Translations under genes and position numbers: made by a program
The notes under the pieces: model-generated
Databases searched by the model: none
Told to the model about the DNA's origin: nothing
Seen by the model: only the letters and a program-made list of their open reading frames with translations
NCBI RefSeq assembly: GCF_003934165.1
Contig: NZ_RKST01000008.1
Span: 186,001-250,000 of the forward strand
From: Borborobacter arsenicus
GTDB taxonomy: Bacteria > Pseudomonadota > Alphaproteobacteria > Rhizobiales > Rhizobiaceae
Length of the DNA stretch: 64,000 nt
Reading direction: 5' to 3'
Shown: in pieces, positions 34,058 through 42,515 of the stretch
How the letters are laid out: each line of letters starts with the position of its first letter
How positions within the stretch are numbered: position 1 is the first letter of the stretch

Positions 34058-34984
34058 CTACTCAGCCGTCGAAAGCTCTGCCTTTACCTCCTTGAGGATA
34101 CGGCGGCCTTCGCCCTGCTCGATGCGCGCTATGTCGTCCTGGTATTTGAGGAGCACGCCAATCGTGTCCGAAATTGTCTCCGGATCGAGCGCGACCTTGT
34201 CGAGTTCGGTCAAGGCGCTTGCCCAATCGATCGTTTCGGCAACGCCGGGCACCTTGAAAAGATCAAGTTCGCGCAGCTTCTGGATGAAACGGACGATCTC
34301 GGCCGACAGTCGCCGATTGGCGTCCGGCACCTTGCGGCGCACGATCTCGAGTTCGCGCGCAGCATCGGGGTAGTCGACCCAGTGATAGAGGCAGCGCCGC
34401 TTCAGCGCGTCGTGGATTTCACGGGTGCGGTTGGTGGTAATGACGACGATTGGCGGCTCTTTTGCCTTGATTGTCCCCAATTCCGGCACCGTTACCTGGA
34501 AATCTGACAGGATTTCGAGCAAAAACGCCTCAAATGCCTCGTCCGTGCGGTCGAGTTCGTCGATGAGAAACACCGGCGCATTGCCTTCCTCGCCGGTCAG
34601 TGCATCCAGCACAGGTCGCCGGATCAGATATTTTTCCGAAAAGACGTTGCGCTCCAATTGGCTTCGATCGACCGAGCCTGAAGCCTCGTCCATGCGGATC
34701 TCGATCATCTGGGCGGCGTAGTTCCACTCATAGACCGCCGAGGAAACATCAAGTCCCTCATAGCATTGCAGCCGGATCAACCGCCGTCCAAGCGCCTTGG
34801 CCAGTACCTTGGCGATCTCGGTCTTGCCCACGCCGGCTTCGCCCTCGAGAAACAGTGGCCGTTTCATGCGCAGGCTCAGAAACAGTACCGTCGCCACGGA
34901 ACGGTCGGCGACATAGTCGGCGGCAGTCAGCATATCGAGTGTTTCATCGATGCTGCGCGGTGCCGGCGATGCTGTCTTGGTCAT
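34058..34984 (-). CDS. coxD: MoxR-family AAA+ ATPase, CoxD type
   Basis: A 308-residue chaperone ATPase with Walker A GEAGVGKTE near residue 55, Walker B VFLIDELDR near residue 128, sensor 1 in VITTNRTREIHDALKRRC and the MoxR-specific helix LSDFQVTVPELGTI. CoxD partners CoxE in maturing molybdenum hydroxylases. ATG 34984 has GGAAGAG upstream. It lies 22 bases after the flavin reductase gene, so the unit probably begins there. Confidence 0.88.
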   Translation of the reverse strand: MTKTASPAPRSIDETLDMLTAADYVADRSVATVLFLSLRMKRPLFLEGEAGVGKTEIAKVLAKALGRRLIRLQCYEGLDVSSAVYEWNYAAQMIEIRMDEASGSVDRSQLERNVFSEKYLIRRPVLDALTGEEGNAPVFLIDELDRTDEAFEAFLLEILSDFQVTVPELGTIKAKEPPIVVITTNRTREIHDALKRRCLYHWVDYPDAARELEIVRRKVPDANRRLSAEIVRFIQKLRELDLFKVPGVAETIDWASALTELDKVALDPETISDTIGVLLKYQDDIARIEQGEGRRILKEVKAELSTAE

Positions 34985-35006
34985 TGCTCTTCCCTGGCCG
35001 ACTACC

Positions 35007-35501
35007 TCAAAGCACGCGGTAGTTGCGGGCATGGTAGAGGAGCGGCTCGAAATTATCGCCAATGCGCAAGCCTGTCACCTTGCCAAAAAGCACACGATGC
35101 GTGGCCAAATCCTTGGTGTCGATCAACTCGCAGTCGAACACGGCAAGCGCGTCGGCCAGCGTCGGGGCACCGCTGGAAAGCGTGTCCCACTGCCCCAGCG
35201 CAAAGCGTGCATCGGGCGTCAGCCCGGCGGCTCCGGAAAAAGCCGCGGCCAAGGGCTGATGGCGGGCGGAGAGCGTGTTCAGCGCAAAATTGCCATTTTC
35301 GACATAAAGCCGATTGTTGGGGTTCTCGCGATTGAGGCACACCAGCACCATCGGCGGGGCATCGGAGACCGAACAGGCGGCAATCACGGTTGCGCCGCGG
35401 CGGCCTGCCGGCCCGTCCGTCGTCACGATATGGACGGCTCCGGCAAAATGGCTCATCGCATCGCGATAGGCCTGGGGTTCGATATCGTTCTTCTTCAGCA
35501 C
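35007..35501 (-). CDS. Flavin reductase family protein
   Basis: A protein of about 164 residues with the FMN-binding split-barrel of the flavin reductase-like domain: HFAGAVHIVTTDG near residue 17, then CSVSDAPPMVLVCLNR and NFALNTLSARHQPLA, and the end HARNYRVL. Such proteins supply reduced flavin to a partner oxygenase. The start is uncertain; GTG 35501 has GGGG about eight bases upstream, while longer in-frame starts exist to 35564. No partner oxygenase is nearby. It leads the coxDE/xdhC/mocA unit. Confidence 0.8.
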   Translation of the reverse strand: MLKKNDIEPQAYRDAMSHFAGAVHIVTTDGPAGRRGATVIAACSVSDAPPMVLVCLNRENPNNRLYVENGNFALNTLSARHQPLAAAFSGAAGLTPDARFALGQWDTLSSGAPTLADALAVFDCELIDTKDLATHRVLFGKVTGLRIGDNFEPLLYHARNYRVL

Positions 35502-35672
35502 CTGAAAGCCCCGTGACGACAAGTTGTCCGGAATATATGGCGGGCACCGTGGCGTCACAAGCAAGTGCCATTTTGAGCCACGGTCCGATTACATTGTTGC
35601 ACGGGACGAATCCAGCCTTTACCTCTGGATCGGGCTTATCATTTGGTCGGCATAACGGAAATTCTGCCACGC

Positions 35673-36746
35673 ATGCGAATAGCAGGTCTCGTCATTGGCG
35701 CATTGGCCGCACTCACGCTTAACAGCGCAGTCGATGCACAGGAACTGCGCGTCGGCGTGGCTGCGCCGCTGAGCGGGGCCTCATCGCTGCTTGGGGAACA
35801 GGTGAAAACCGGCGCGCAGGCGGCAACGTCTTTTTCAGGGATCGAACTCGCCATTACCGACGACGCCTGCAGCGCCGAAGGCGGTGCCAGGGCAGCACAG
35901 GATTTTATAGCGCAGAAAGCGCAGATCGTCGTCGGCTTCCTGTGCACGGAAGCCATCGAAGCAGCCCTCCCATTGCTCAAGGATGCTGGCATACCTGCAA
36001 TTGCCGTTGGTGTACGGGCCGACAGCATGACTGACCGCCGTGAAAAGACCGGGTGGCCGGTCTTTCGCATTGCCCCCCGTGCCGACGACGAACGCGAAGC
36101 CGCCGGTACCCTGCTGACGGCGCTCTGGCGGGAAGAGCTTTTCGCCATCATTGACGACGGCACCATCTATGGGCGTGAACTCGCCGAAAGCTTCCGCGCC
36201 ACAGCCGAACAGGCCGGATTGAAGCCGGTATTCGTCGATACGTTCCGGCCGCAGCTCGACAATCAGATCGGGCTTGTCGGCAGGCTTAAGAAAGCATCCG
36301 CCACGCATGTCTTTGTCGGGGGTGATCGGGACGACATCGCCATCATGGCGCGCGACGCGGGCCAGGTCGGCGCGGATATGGTGTTTGCCGGCGGTGAGAC
36401 GCTGCGCGCCGCCTCAGGCGACGTGCCGTTGGCGCAGGGCACATTGATGGTCGCGCTACCTGAATGGGCAGACGGTGCCGGCAAGGAGGTGGCGGCGCGC
36501 CTGGCTGGCGAAGGCATCATCGCGGAAGGCTATGTCCTGCCTGCCTATGCTGCCATCGAGATTGCCGGGACCGCCCTCGCCGCCTCTGCGGATTCCGGCG
36601 AGCCACCGGTCAAAACCCTCTCAGGACGCGAATTCCAGACGGTGATCGGGCCGGTACGGTTTGATGACAAGGGCGACCTGTCGGACAATCCCTATCGCCT
36701 GTTCCGTTTCGACGGCAAGCAGTTCATTCCGGTGGATGCGCCATGA
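35673..36746 (+). CDS. ABC transporter substrate-binding protein (Leu/Ile/Val-binding type)
   Basis: A 357-residue periplasmic binding protein with a signal peptide (MRIAGLVIGALAALTLNSAVDAQ). The type I fold is shown by LRVGVAAPLSGASSLLGEQV after the signal and DACSAEGGARAAQDFI, typical of LivJ/branched-chain amino-acid receptors. No permease or ATPase genes are adjacent, so it is an orphan receptor. Its stop overlaps the start of a P1-family aminopeptidase (ATGA), which suggests its ligand relates to that enzyme's substrate or product. The start at ATG 35673 is chosen for the signal peptide; a TTG 30 bases earlier is possible. Confidence 0.82.
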   Translation: MRIAGLVIGALAALTLNSAVDAQELRVGVAAPLSGASSLLGEQVKTGAQAATSFSGIELAITDDACSAEGGARAAQDFIAQKAQIVVGFLCTEAIEAALPLLKDAGIPAIAVGVRADSMTDRREKTGWPVFRIAPRADDEREAAGTLLTALWREELFAIIDDGTIYGRELAESFRATAEQAGLKPVFVDTFRPQLDNQIGLVGRLKKASATHVFVGGDRDDIAIMARDAGQVGADMVFAGGETLRAASGDVPLAQGTLMVALPEWADGAGKEVAARLAGEGIIAEGYVLPAYAAIEIAGTALAASADSGEPPVKTLSGREFQTVIGPVRFDDKGDLSDNPYRLFRFDGKQFIPVDAP

Positions 36747-37750
36747 GCTTCAAGGCCGGCAAGAAAAATCTCATCACCGACGTTGCCGGCCTTCGCGTCG
36801 GCAATGCCGATGATGCCACCCTGAAATCGGGTGTGACGGTGGTGCTATGCGACGAGCCGGCGGTGGCCGGTGTCCAAGTCCTGGGTGGTGCGCCCGGTAC
36901 GCGGGAAACCGATCTTCTGGAGCCGCATAATACCGTCGAGACAGTGAACGCCGTGGTTCTCTCCGGCGGATCGGCCTTCGGCCTCGATGCGGCATCCGGC
37001 GTGCAGGCAGCGCTGCGTGAAAAAGGCATCGGCTTCGAGGTTGGCGGCCAGTGCATCCCGATCGTCCCGGCCGCCATATTGTTCGACCTGATCAATGGCG
37101 GCGACAAGGGTTGGGGCCGCTACCCGCCCTACCGCGAGCTTGGCTACGAGGCCGTCCAGAAGGCCGCGTTGGATTTTGCCATCGGCACGGCTGGTGCCGG
37201 AGCGGGCGCGCTTACGGCCGGTCTAAAGGGCGGTCTTGGCTCGGCATCAACGGTGCTCGACAACGGTGTGACGGTGGGCGCGCTGGTCGCGGCCAATCCG
37301 GTGGGTTCGGTCACCGTGGGTGAGAGCAAGCATTTCTGGGCAGCACCTTTCGAAATCGGAAATGAGTTCGGCGGACTTGGTTTTCCCTCACCGATGCCGA
37401 AGGAGGCCAACGACATTTCGCTCAAGTTTCGGCAGCCACCCAAGGCCGGCATGAACACAACCATCGCCGTCATTGCCACCGATGCCGCGCTCACCAAGGC
37501 CGCAACCAAGCGGCTGGCCATCGCCGCGCATGATGGTTTCGCTCGCGCGATCTGGCCAACGCATACGCCGTTTGACGGCGACCTGGTGTTTTCCCTGGCG
37601 ACCGGCAAAAGCAGTGTTGCCTTCGATTCGGATCAGGCAACCGATCTTTATGCCGCCGCAGGCGCGACAATGGCACGGGCCATCGCACGCGCCGTTTACG
37701 CCGCGACACCGGCGGCAGGCGACCTCATGTCGGTCTGGACTTCACGCTGA
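36743..37750 (+). CDS. P1-family (DmpA-like) aminopeptidase/amidase
   Basis: A 335-residue N-terminal-nucleophile hydrolase of the DmpA/BapA type that self-cleaves into two chains. Family features are ITDVAGLRVGNAD at the N-terminus, the SGGSAFGLDAASGVQ segment near residue 74, the GTAGAGAGA stretch and the processing site GGLGSAS near residue 162, where the serine would become the nucleophile. Known members cleave D- or beta-amino acyl peptides and amides. No signal peptide is present. It is translationally coupled to the binding protein and overlaps the convergent DUF2171 gene by nine bases. Confidence 0.88.
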   Translation: MSFKAGKKNLITDVAGLRVGNADDATLKSGVTVVLCDEPAVAGVQVLGGAPGTRETDLLEPHNTVETVNAVVLSGGSAFGLDAASGVQAALREKGIGFEVGGQCIPIVPAAILFDLINGGDKGWGRYPPYRELGYEAVQKAALDFAIGTAGAGAGALTAGLKGGLGSASTVLDNGVTVGALVAANPVGSVTVGESKHFWAAPFEIGNEFGGLGFPSPMPKEANDISLKFRQPPKAGMNTTIAVIATDAALTKAATKRLAIAAHDGFARAIWPTHTPFDGDLVFSLATGKSSVAFDSDQATDLYAAAGATMARAIARAVYAATPAAGDLMSVWTSR

Positions 37751-38011
37751 GTGGCCGGGATCTCCGCCATCGGCTTCCTCCTCGAAGGTCACCGCAACAT
37801 TGGAATTGGCCGAAAGTCGCACCGTGTCGCCCTCCACTTCAGCAACCAGGCTCATCGGAATATAGTGATGGTGACCTCGATGTGATCCTTGCCCACTGTC
37901 TTGCTTGGTCAGTTTGATGCGGTGTTCTTCCATGCCATCGACGGTGCCGATATGAACTCCGTCGGCGCCAATGACTTTCATATGCTCCCTGATCTCGCTG
38001 CTGTTGGCCAC
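37742..38011 (-). CDS. DUF2171 family protein
   Basis: An 89-residue protein with the DUF2171/PRC-barrel-like pattern: EIREHMKVIGADGVHIGTVDGME, DRIKL-like HRIKLTKQDS, a HHHYIPMSLV strand, and an end region with VRLSANSNVAV. The function is not known; relatives are often stress-induced. The start is GTG 38011 with AGGAGG nine bases upstream. The 3' end overlaps the convergent peptidase gene. Confidence 0.85.
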   Translation of the reverse strand: MANSSEIREHMKVIGADGVHIGTVDGMEEHRIKLTKQDSGQGSHRGHHHYIPMSLVAEVEGDTVRLSANSNVAVTFEEEADGGDPGHSA

Positions 38012-38081
38012 TTCCTGTCTCCTCCTGGTGATCCGCGAAAGCAACGCGCGGCCATCGATTTGGATGCATGCAACACGGCGT

Positions 38082-38197
38082 TAGACCATGATGCCGAAAA
38101 GTGTGAAGCGGTTTTCGGACGACATCATGGTCTATCTAATTGATTTTGCCACATGTATGCGACGCCAAGTGATTCCACTTGGCTGCAACATGCTCTA
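38082..38197 (+). repeat. RIME-like two-palindrome element, copy D
   Basis: About 116 bases, the most diverged copy. Palindrome 1 (38082-38134) is TAGACCATGATG / CATCATGGTCTA outside with CCGAAAA / TTTTCGG inside. Palindrome 2 (38151-38193) keeps GCCAAGTG / CACTTGGC inner arms, with outer arms ACATGTATGC / GCAACATGC changed on both sides compared with the other copies. It lies between the divergent DUF2171 and DUF2259 genes. Confidence 0.75.
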
Positions 38198-38250
38198 AAG
38201 ACCTGCACGGCATATAGTCGGGGCAGCATCGTTCGTAGGATGGAGCAACC

Positions 38251-38979
38251 ATGAAGTTCGCCACCCTGTTCGGCATCGCCGGGATTGCCTTTCTCTCCTC
38301 GCTCACCGCCGCCCATTGTGGCGACGTGGCAGAACTGGAAATCCTCGGCTTCAGCCATGACGGCGGCATTTTTGCCTTCGAGGAATATGGCGTTCAGGAC
38401 GGTTCGGGCTTTCCCTATGCCAACCGCTATTACATCGACACGAAGACGGATAAATTCCTGGAAGGAACGCCGGTCCGTGCGCGGATTGACGATGAAAGCG
38501 CAACAGTTGCCGCTGTGCGTCGCAAGGTCCGCGAGGGCAGCCAGATATTCATCGAAGATTCCGAGCTTTCGGAAAATCGCGGCCACATGGCGGCATTCAA
38601 TGCAGTAACCGAGCTGAATGCCGACCCCAATCGTGTCGTCGTCAATCCGCGCCCGGTCTTTCCGCCAATAGACGCGCCGGTCGAATTCCGGCTGGAGCAA
38701 TTTCCACTTGCCGCTGAAGGACGATGCGAGGGCCTTGGCGACCTTGCTGGTTTCCGTTTGCTGCGGATCGATGCGGTCGAAAATGGCAGGACCGTATTGC
38801 TGCACGAAGATAAGGCCCTGCCACAAAGCCGCAATTGCCCGACCGGCTATCGGATTGGCGGCGTACAGACCTTCTTCGACGGAAAGGACGGCCCCGTATA
38901 TGCGGTCCTGGTTGCCGTCCAAGGCATCGGTTTTGAAGGGCCGGACTATCGCTGGATTGCCGTGACAGGCAAGTTGTGA
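38251..38979 (+). CDS. DUF2259 predicted secreted protein
   Basis: A 242-residue exported protein with a signal peptide (MKFATLFGIAGIAFLSSLTAAHCG). The first conserved block after cleavage is LEILGFSHDGGIFAFEEYGVQDGSGFPY, diagnostic of DUF2259 (COG5497). The protein is mainly beta-rich and carries a cysteine pair in the C-terminal half. No function is established for the family. The stop overlaps the GTG of the next gene. Confidence 0.85.
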   Translation: MKFATLFGIAGIAFLSSLTAAHCGDVAELEILGFSHDGGIFAFEEYGVQDGSGFPYANRYYIDTKTDKFLEGTPVRARIDDESATVAAVRRKVREGSQIFIEDSELSENRGHMAAFNAVTELNADPNRVVVNPRPVFPPIDAPVEFRLEQFPLAAEGRCEGLGDLAGFRLLRIDAVENGRTVLLHEDKALPQSRNCPTGYRIGGVQTFFDGKDGPVYAVLVAVQGIGFEGPDYRWIAVTGKL

Positions 38980-39503
38980 GCGCCGGCAGCACCCCACTCA
39001 CGCTTGTCATGAAAGGGCACGGGCGCTTCCGACGCGCCCTTCCCCCAGCACGGATTGCATTTGTCGGCGCGGTGCTGTGGGCGGCCGCGATGAGCACAAG
39101 CGCCGCCATTGTGCTGGCGACAGATGCCTGGGAAAGCCCCGCCCGGATACGAACCGTCGCCCTGCTGTTTGCGGGCGGTGGTTCTATCGGATTTCCTCTT
39201 GGGCTATTTCTTGCCAGGCTGCTTGCTGAAGGCCGGCGGCCCGAAACCGCATTTGCCGCCGCCCTGCTCGCCTTCGCTGCCACGACCATCGCGGCTACCG
39301 GCGCATTCTATGCCCTCCAATACCGCTCCTATTATGCCGAATGGCATGCCGAGGCCTTCACCATCACCTGGCTGTTGCAGTTCGTCTTCACCGGGCTTGC
39401 CGCGCTTTATCAATTTGCGGTGCTGGGTTTGCGCCTGTATTTTCCGGTGGGCTTTTTCTCGCTGTTTGTTGCGGCCTGGTGGTTTGCGCGCCAAGCGCGT
39501 TGA
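38976..39503 (+). CDS. Hypothetical integral membrane protein
   Basis: A protein of up to 175 residues with four clear hydrophobic segments (about residues 27-48, 60-82, 92-112 and 130-170, the last possibly two). It starts at a GTG overlapping the DUF2259 stop (GTGA), or at ATG 39009 eleven codons later. No family is recognised. Tight coupling links it to the secreted DUF2259 protein. Confidence 0.65.
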   Translation: MSAGSTPLTLVMKGHGRFRRALPPARIAFVGAVLWAAAMSTSAAIVLATDAWESPARIRTVALLFAGGGSIGFPLGLFLARLLAEGRRPETAFAAALLAFAATTIAATGAFYALQYRSYYAEWHAEAFTITWLLQFVFTGLAALYQFAVLGLRLYFPVGFFSLFVAAWWFARQAR

Positions 39504-39561
39504 GCAATGGGCTGTCGTCTGATAGGACGCCGCCAGACATCGCTGACATGGACACGCCGAT

Positions 39562-40869
39562 ATGATCCCTCGCTATTCGCGCCCCGAAATGGTGGCCATC
39601 TGGTCGCCGGAAACCAAATTTCGCATCTGGTTCGAGATCGAGGCCTATGCCTGCGACGCGCTGGCCGAGATCGGCGTCATCCCGAAGGAAGCGGCAAAGA
39701 CCATCTGGGAAAAGGGCGGCGCGGCCAAGTTCGACGTCGCACGCATTGACGAGATCGAGGCCGTCACCAAGCATGACGTGATCGCCTTCCTGACCCATCT
39801 GGCCGAGTTCATCGGCCCTGACGCCCGCTTCGTCCATCAGGGCATGACCTCTTCGGACGTGCTCGACACCACGCTCAACATTCAGCTCGTGCGCGCTGCC
39901 GACCTGCTGCTGGCAGACATGGACCGCGTGCTGGCCGCGCTGAAGACCCGCGCCTTCGAGCACAAGGACACGATCCGCATCGGCCGCAGCCACGGCATCC
40001 ATGCCGAGCCGACCACGATGGGACTGACCTTCGCCCGCTTCCATGCCGAAATGGCGCGCAGCCGCGCACGTCTGGTCGCCGCGCGCGCCGAAATCGCCAC
40101 CGGCGCCATTTCCGGCGCGGTCGGCACCTTCGCCAACATCGATCCGTCCGTCGAGGAATATGTCTGCGCGAAGCTCGGTCTCGCACCCGAGCCGGTTTCC
40201 ACGCAGGTCATCCCGCGTGACCGGCACGCCATGTTCTTTGCCACGCTGGGCGTCATCGCCTCGTCGATGGAGAACATTGCTATCGAGATCCGTCACATGC
40301 AGCGCACCGAGGTGCTGGAGGCGGAAGAATTCTTCTCGCCCGGCCAGAAGGGCTCCTCGGCCATGCCGCACAAGCGCAACCCGGTGCTGACCGAAAACCT
40401 CACCGGCCTTGCCCGCCTCGTGCGCATGTCCGTCACGCCGGCGATGGAAAACGTGGCGCTCTGGCACGAGCGCGACATCAGCCATTCGAGCGTCGAGCGT
40501 GCCATTGGCCCCGACACCACGATCACGCTCGACTTCGCGCTGAACCGGCTCGCCGGCGTCATCGAGAAGCTGGTGATATACCCCGACAACATGCTGAAGA
40601 ATCTGAACAAGTTCCGCGGGCTGGTGCATTCGCAGCGCGTGCTGCTGGCGCTGACCCAAGCCGGGGTGTCACGGGAAGACGCCTATCGCCTGGTGCAGAG
40701 AAACGCCATGAAGGTGTGGGAACAAGGCGCTGATTTCCTTGCCGAACTTCTTTCCGACAAGGAAGTTACCGCGGCGCTTTCAGAGGATGAAATCCGCGAG
40801 AAGTTTGACCTTGGCTACCACACCAAGCATGTGGATACGATCTTCAAGCGCGTGTTTGGAGAAAGCTGA
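39562..40869 (+). CDS. purB: Adenylosuccinate lyase
   Basis: This enzyme acts twice in purine synthesis, splitting SAICAR and adenylosuccinate with release of fumarate. The 435-residue length is normal. Key features are MIPRYSRPEMVAIW at the N-terminus, HQGMTSSDVLDTT near residue 93, SHGIHAEPTTMG near residue 154 and the fumarase-superfamily signature GSSAMPHKRNPVLTEN near residue 267. It is separated from the purCSQL cluster by about 3 kb. Confidence 0.98.
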   Translation: MIPRYSRPEMVAIWSPETKFRIWFEIEAYACDALAEIGVIPKEAAKTIWEKGGAAKFDVARIDEIEAVTKHDVIAFLTHLAEFIGPDARFVHQGMTSSDVLDTTLNIQLVRAADLLLADMDRVLAALKTRAFEHKDTIRIGRSHGIHAEPTTMGLTFARFHAEMARSRARLVAARAEIATGAISGAVGTFANIDPSVEEYVCAKLGLAPEPVSTQVIPRDRHAMFFATLGVIASSMENIAIEIRHMQRTEVLEAEEFFSPGQKGSSAMPHKRNPVLTENLTGLARLVRMSVTPAMENVALWHERDISHSSVERAIGPDTTITLDFALNRLAGVIEKLVIYPDNMLKNLNKFRGLVHSQRVLLALTQAGVSREDAYRLVQRNAMKVWEQGADFLAELLSDKEVTAALSEDEIREKFDLGYHTKHVDTIFKRVFGES

Positions 40870-40889
40870 GGCAGGCATCCGGCCTCAGC
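40865..40889. terminator. Hairpin between convergent purB and VOC gene
   Basis: GCTGAGGC (40865-40872) pairs with GCCTCAGC (40882-40889) around a 9-base loop that begins at the purB stop. No T-tract follows (CTCTATTCC), so termination is uncertain. Confidence 0.35.
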
Positions 40890-40901
40890 CTCTATTCCAA
40901 C

Positions 40902-41714
40902 TTACGCCCGATCCGGCACAGTGCGGATGACCGTGCCCCACGGGTCTTCGCGAATCTCCTCGGCCGTGGCTTTTGCTGACCGCATTTCTACGAAAGTCAG
41001 TCCGGTGCGGCTCTCGTCACGGCGCCCTGCCCCTTGGCTCTGCCAGGAATTTGCGCCGATGTGGTGATGGTAACCGCCCGAGGACAGGAAGACGGCCTGC
41101 GCGCCATAATTCTTGACGGTGTCGAAGCCCATCTCGCTATTCCACCAGCGTTCCGCTTCCGCCGGATCACCGACGCGCAGATGGACATGGCCGACGACGC
41201 TGTTTTCCGGCGCGCCTTTCCAGTCAGGACTACCGGCCGGCACGGAATCGACGATACTTTGAATGTCGAGCTGATTGGTCGCCATATCGACCTGCGAGCC
41301 CTGCCAGTTCCATGTCTCATGCGGGCGGTCGACATAGATTTCGATGCCATTGCCTTCCGGGTCGGTGAGATAAAGCGCCTCGCTGACCAGATGATCCGAT
41401 GCGCCGTCCACGCCGATTTTGTTGGCAATGGCATGTTTGATCCAGCGGCCGAGATCGGCACGCGACGGCAGCAGGAACGCGGTGTGGAACAGGCCGGCGC
41501 CGCGCGGATCGTCCGGTTTCGCTGATTTATCCGCCTCGATCTCCAGTAAAGCGCGACTGCCCACACCGAGCGTGATCGCGCTGGCGTCTCGGGAAAGTTC
41601 TTCGAGACCGACGACCTGCCGATAATAGGATGCGACGGTTTCCGCATCCCAGGCCTTCAAGCCGACACGGGCGACGCTGACCGGCCTTGTGGCGGCAAAT
41701 GGAATTTGGCTCAT
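40902..41714 (-). CDS. VOC superfamily (glyoxalase/extradiol dioxygenase-like) protein
   Basis: A 270-residue protein with two vicinal-oxygen-chelate modules: VSVARVGLKAWDAETVASYY, then FHTAFLLPSRADLGRW and YLTDPEGNGIEIYVDRP in the first, and VVGHVHLRVGDPAEAERWW and GGYHHHIGANSW in the second, giving the His/Glu metal ligands of a catechol 2,3-dioxygenase-like (CatE) enzyme. ATG 41714 has GGAG six bases upstream. A TTG at 41798 would add 28 residues that contain a Tat-like RRQFAVATALL; I consider that less likely. The substrate is unknown. Confidence 0.85.
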   Translation of the reverse strand: MSQIPFAATRPVSVARVGLKAWDAETVASYYRQVVGLEELSRDASAITLGVGSRALLEIEADKSAKPDDPRGAGLFHTAFLLPSRADLGRWIKHAIANKIGVDGASDHLVSEALYLTDPEGNGIEIYVDRPHETWNWQGSQVDMATNQLDIQSIVDSVPAGSPDWKGAPENSVVGHVHLRVGDPAEAERWWNSEMGFDTVKNYGAQAVFLSSGGYHHHIGANSWQSQGAGRRDESRTGLTFVEMRSAKATAEEIREDPWGTVIRTVPDRA

Positions 41715-41928
41715 CTCTGGCTCCGTACGGCCCTTGCCCGGCGTTGCGACGGTCAACAGCGCGGTCGCAACAGCGAATTGACGTCGTGTAACCTGCAAGG
41801 CCTGCCCTCAAAGGATGCTGTTATTTTCCAGCTTAACATCATGTCGGGAGGGCAAATACACAAGCATGCAAACCGGAAACACGCTGTTCAGTATTGCGGC
41901 ATGCCACGACGAACGCTACATGCGCGGC

Positions 41929-42477
41929 ATGAAGGTCAAGGACGCAGATATCCTCATCGTTCCGGGTTACACCAATTCCGGTCCGGATCACTGGCAGACG
42001 CGCTGGGAACAGAAACTGTCGACTGCGCGACGGGTGGAACAGGCCGAATGGTCCAAGCCGGTGCGCGAAGATTGGACGGAGGCGGTAGTCAGGGCGGTCA
42101 ACGAGGCCGAACGGCCGGTGGTGTTTATCGCTCACTCGCTCGGCGTGCCGACTGTCATCCACGCAATTCCGCGTTTTGAAAAGCCGATCGCGGGCGCGTT
42201 TTTCGTGGCTCCGCCCGACGTGGCCAATTCCGATATCCGGCCTAAGCATCTGATGACGTTCGGCCCCTATCCCCGCGAGAAACTGCCCTTTCCCACCGTG
42301 GTGGTCTCAAGCAGCAACGATCCGTTCTGTTCGCAGGAGATTGCCGCCGAAATCGCAGAAGCTTGGGGCGCTCGCCTCATCCATGCCGGCGAGGCAGGCC
42401 ATATCAATTCCGATGCCGGCTATGGGCCATGGCCGGAAGGGTCTATGGCGTTCGCGAACTTCCTGACCAACCTTTAG
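41929..42477 (+). CDS. RBBP9/YdeN-family alpha/beta hydrolase
   Basis: A small serine hydrolase of about 182 residues. The N-terminus ILIVPGYTNSGPDHWQTRWE is diagnostic of the RBBP9/YdeN family; the nucleophile lies in IAHSLGVPT (near residue 69), the acid in SSSNDPFC and the histidine in GEAGHINSDAGYGPWP. In-frame ATGs at 41866 and 41920 would lengthen the N-terminus; 41929 gives the usual family start. The physiological substrate is unknown. Confidence 0.82.
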   Translation: MKVKDADILIVPGYTNSGPDHWQTRWEQKLSTARRVEQAEWSKPVREDWTEAVVRAVNEAERPVVFIAHSLGVPTVIHAIPRFEKPIAGAFFVAPPDVANSDIRPKHLMTFGPYPREKLPFPTVVVSSSNDPFCSQEIAAEIAEAWGARLIHAGEAGHINSDAGYGPWPEGSMAFANFLTNL

Positions 42478-42515
42478 CCGAGGGGCTATACGGGCGTTCC
42501 GCAGCGAGGAAACGG

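Noticed and set aside
39388-40659. A 423-codon minus-strand frame opposite purB
   Set aside because: Antisense to purB with no recognisable family.
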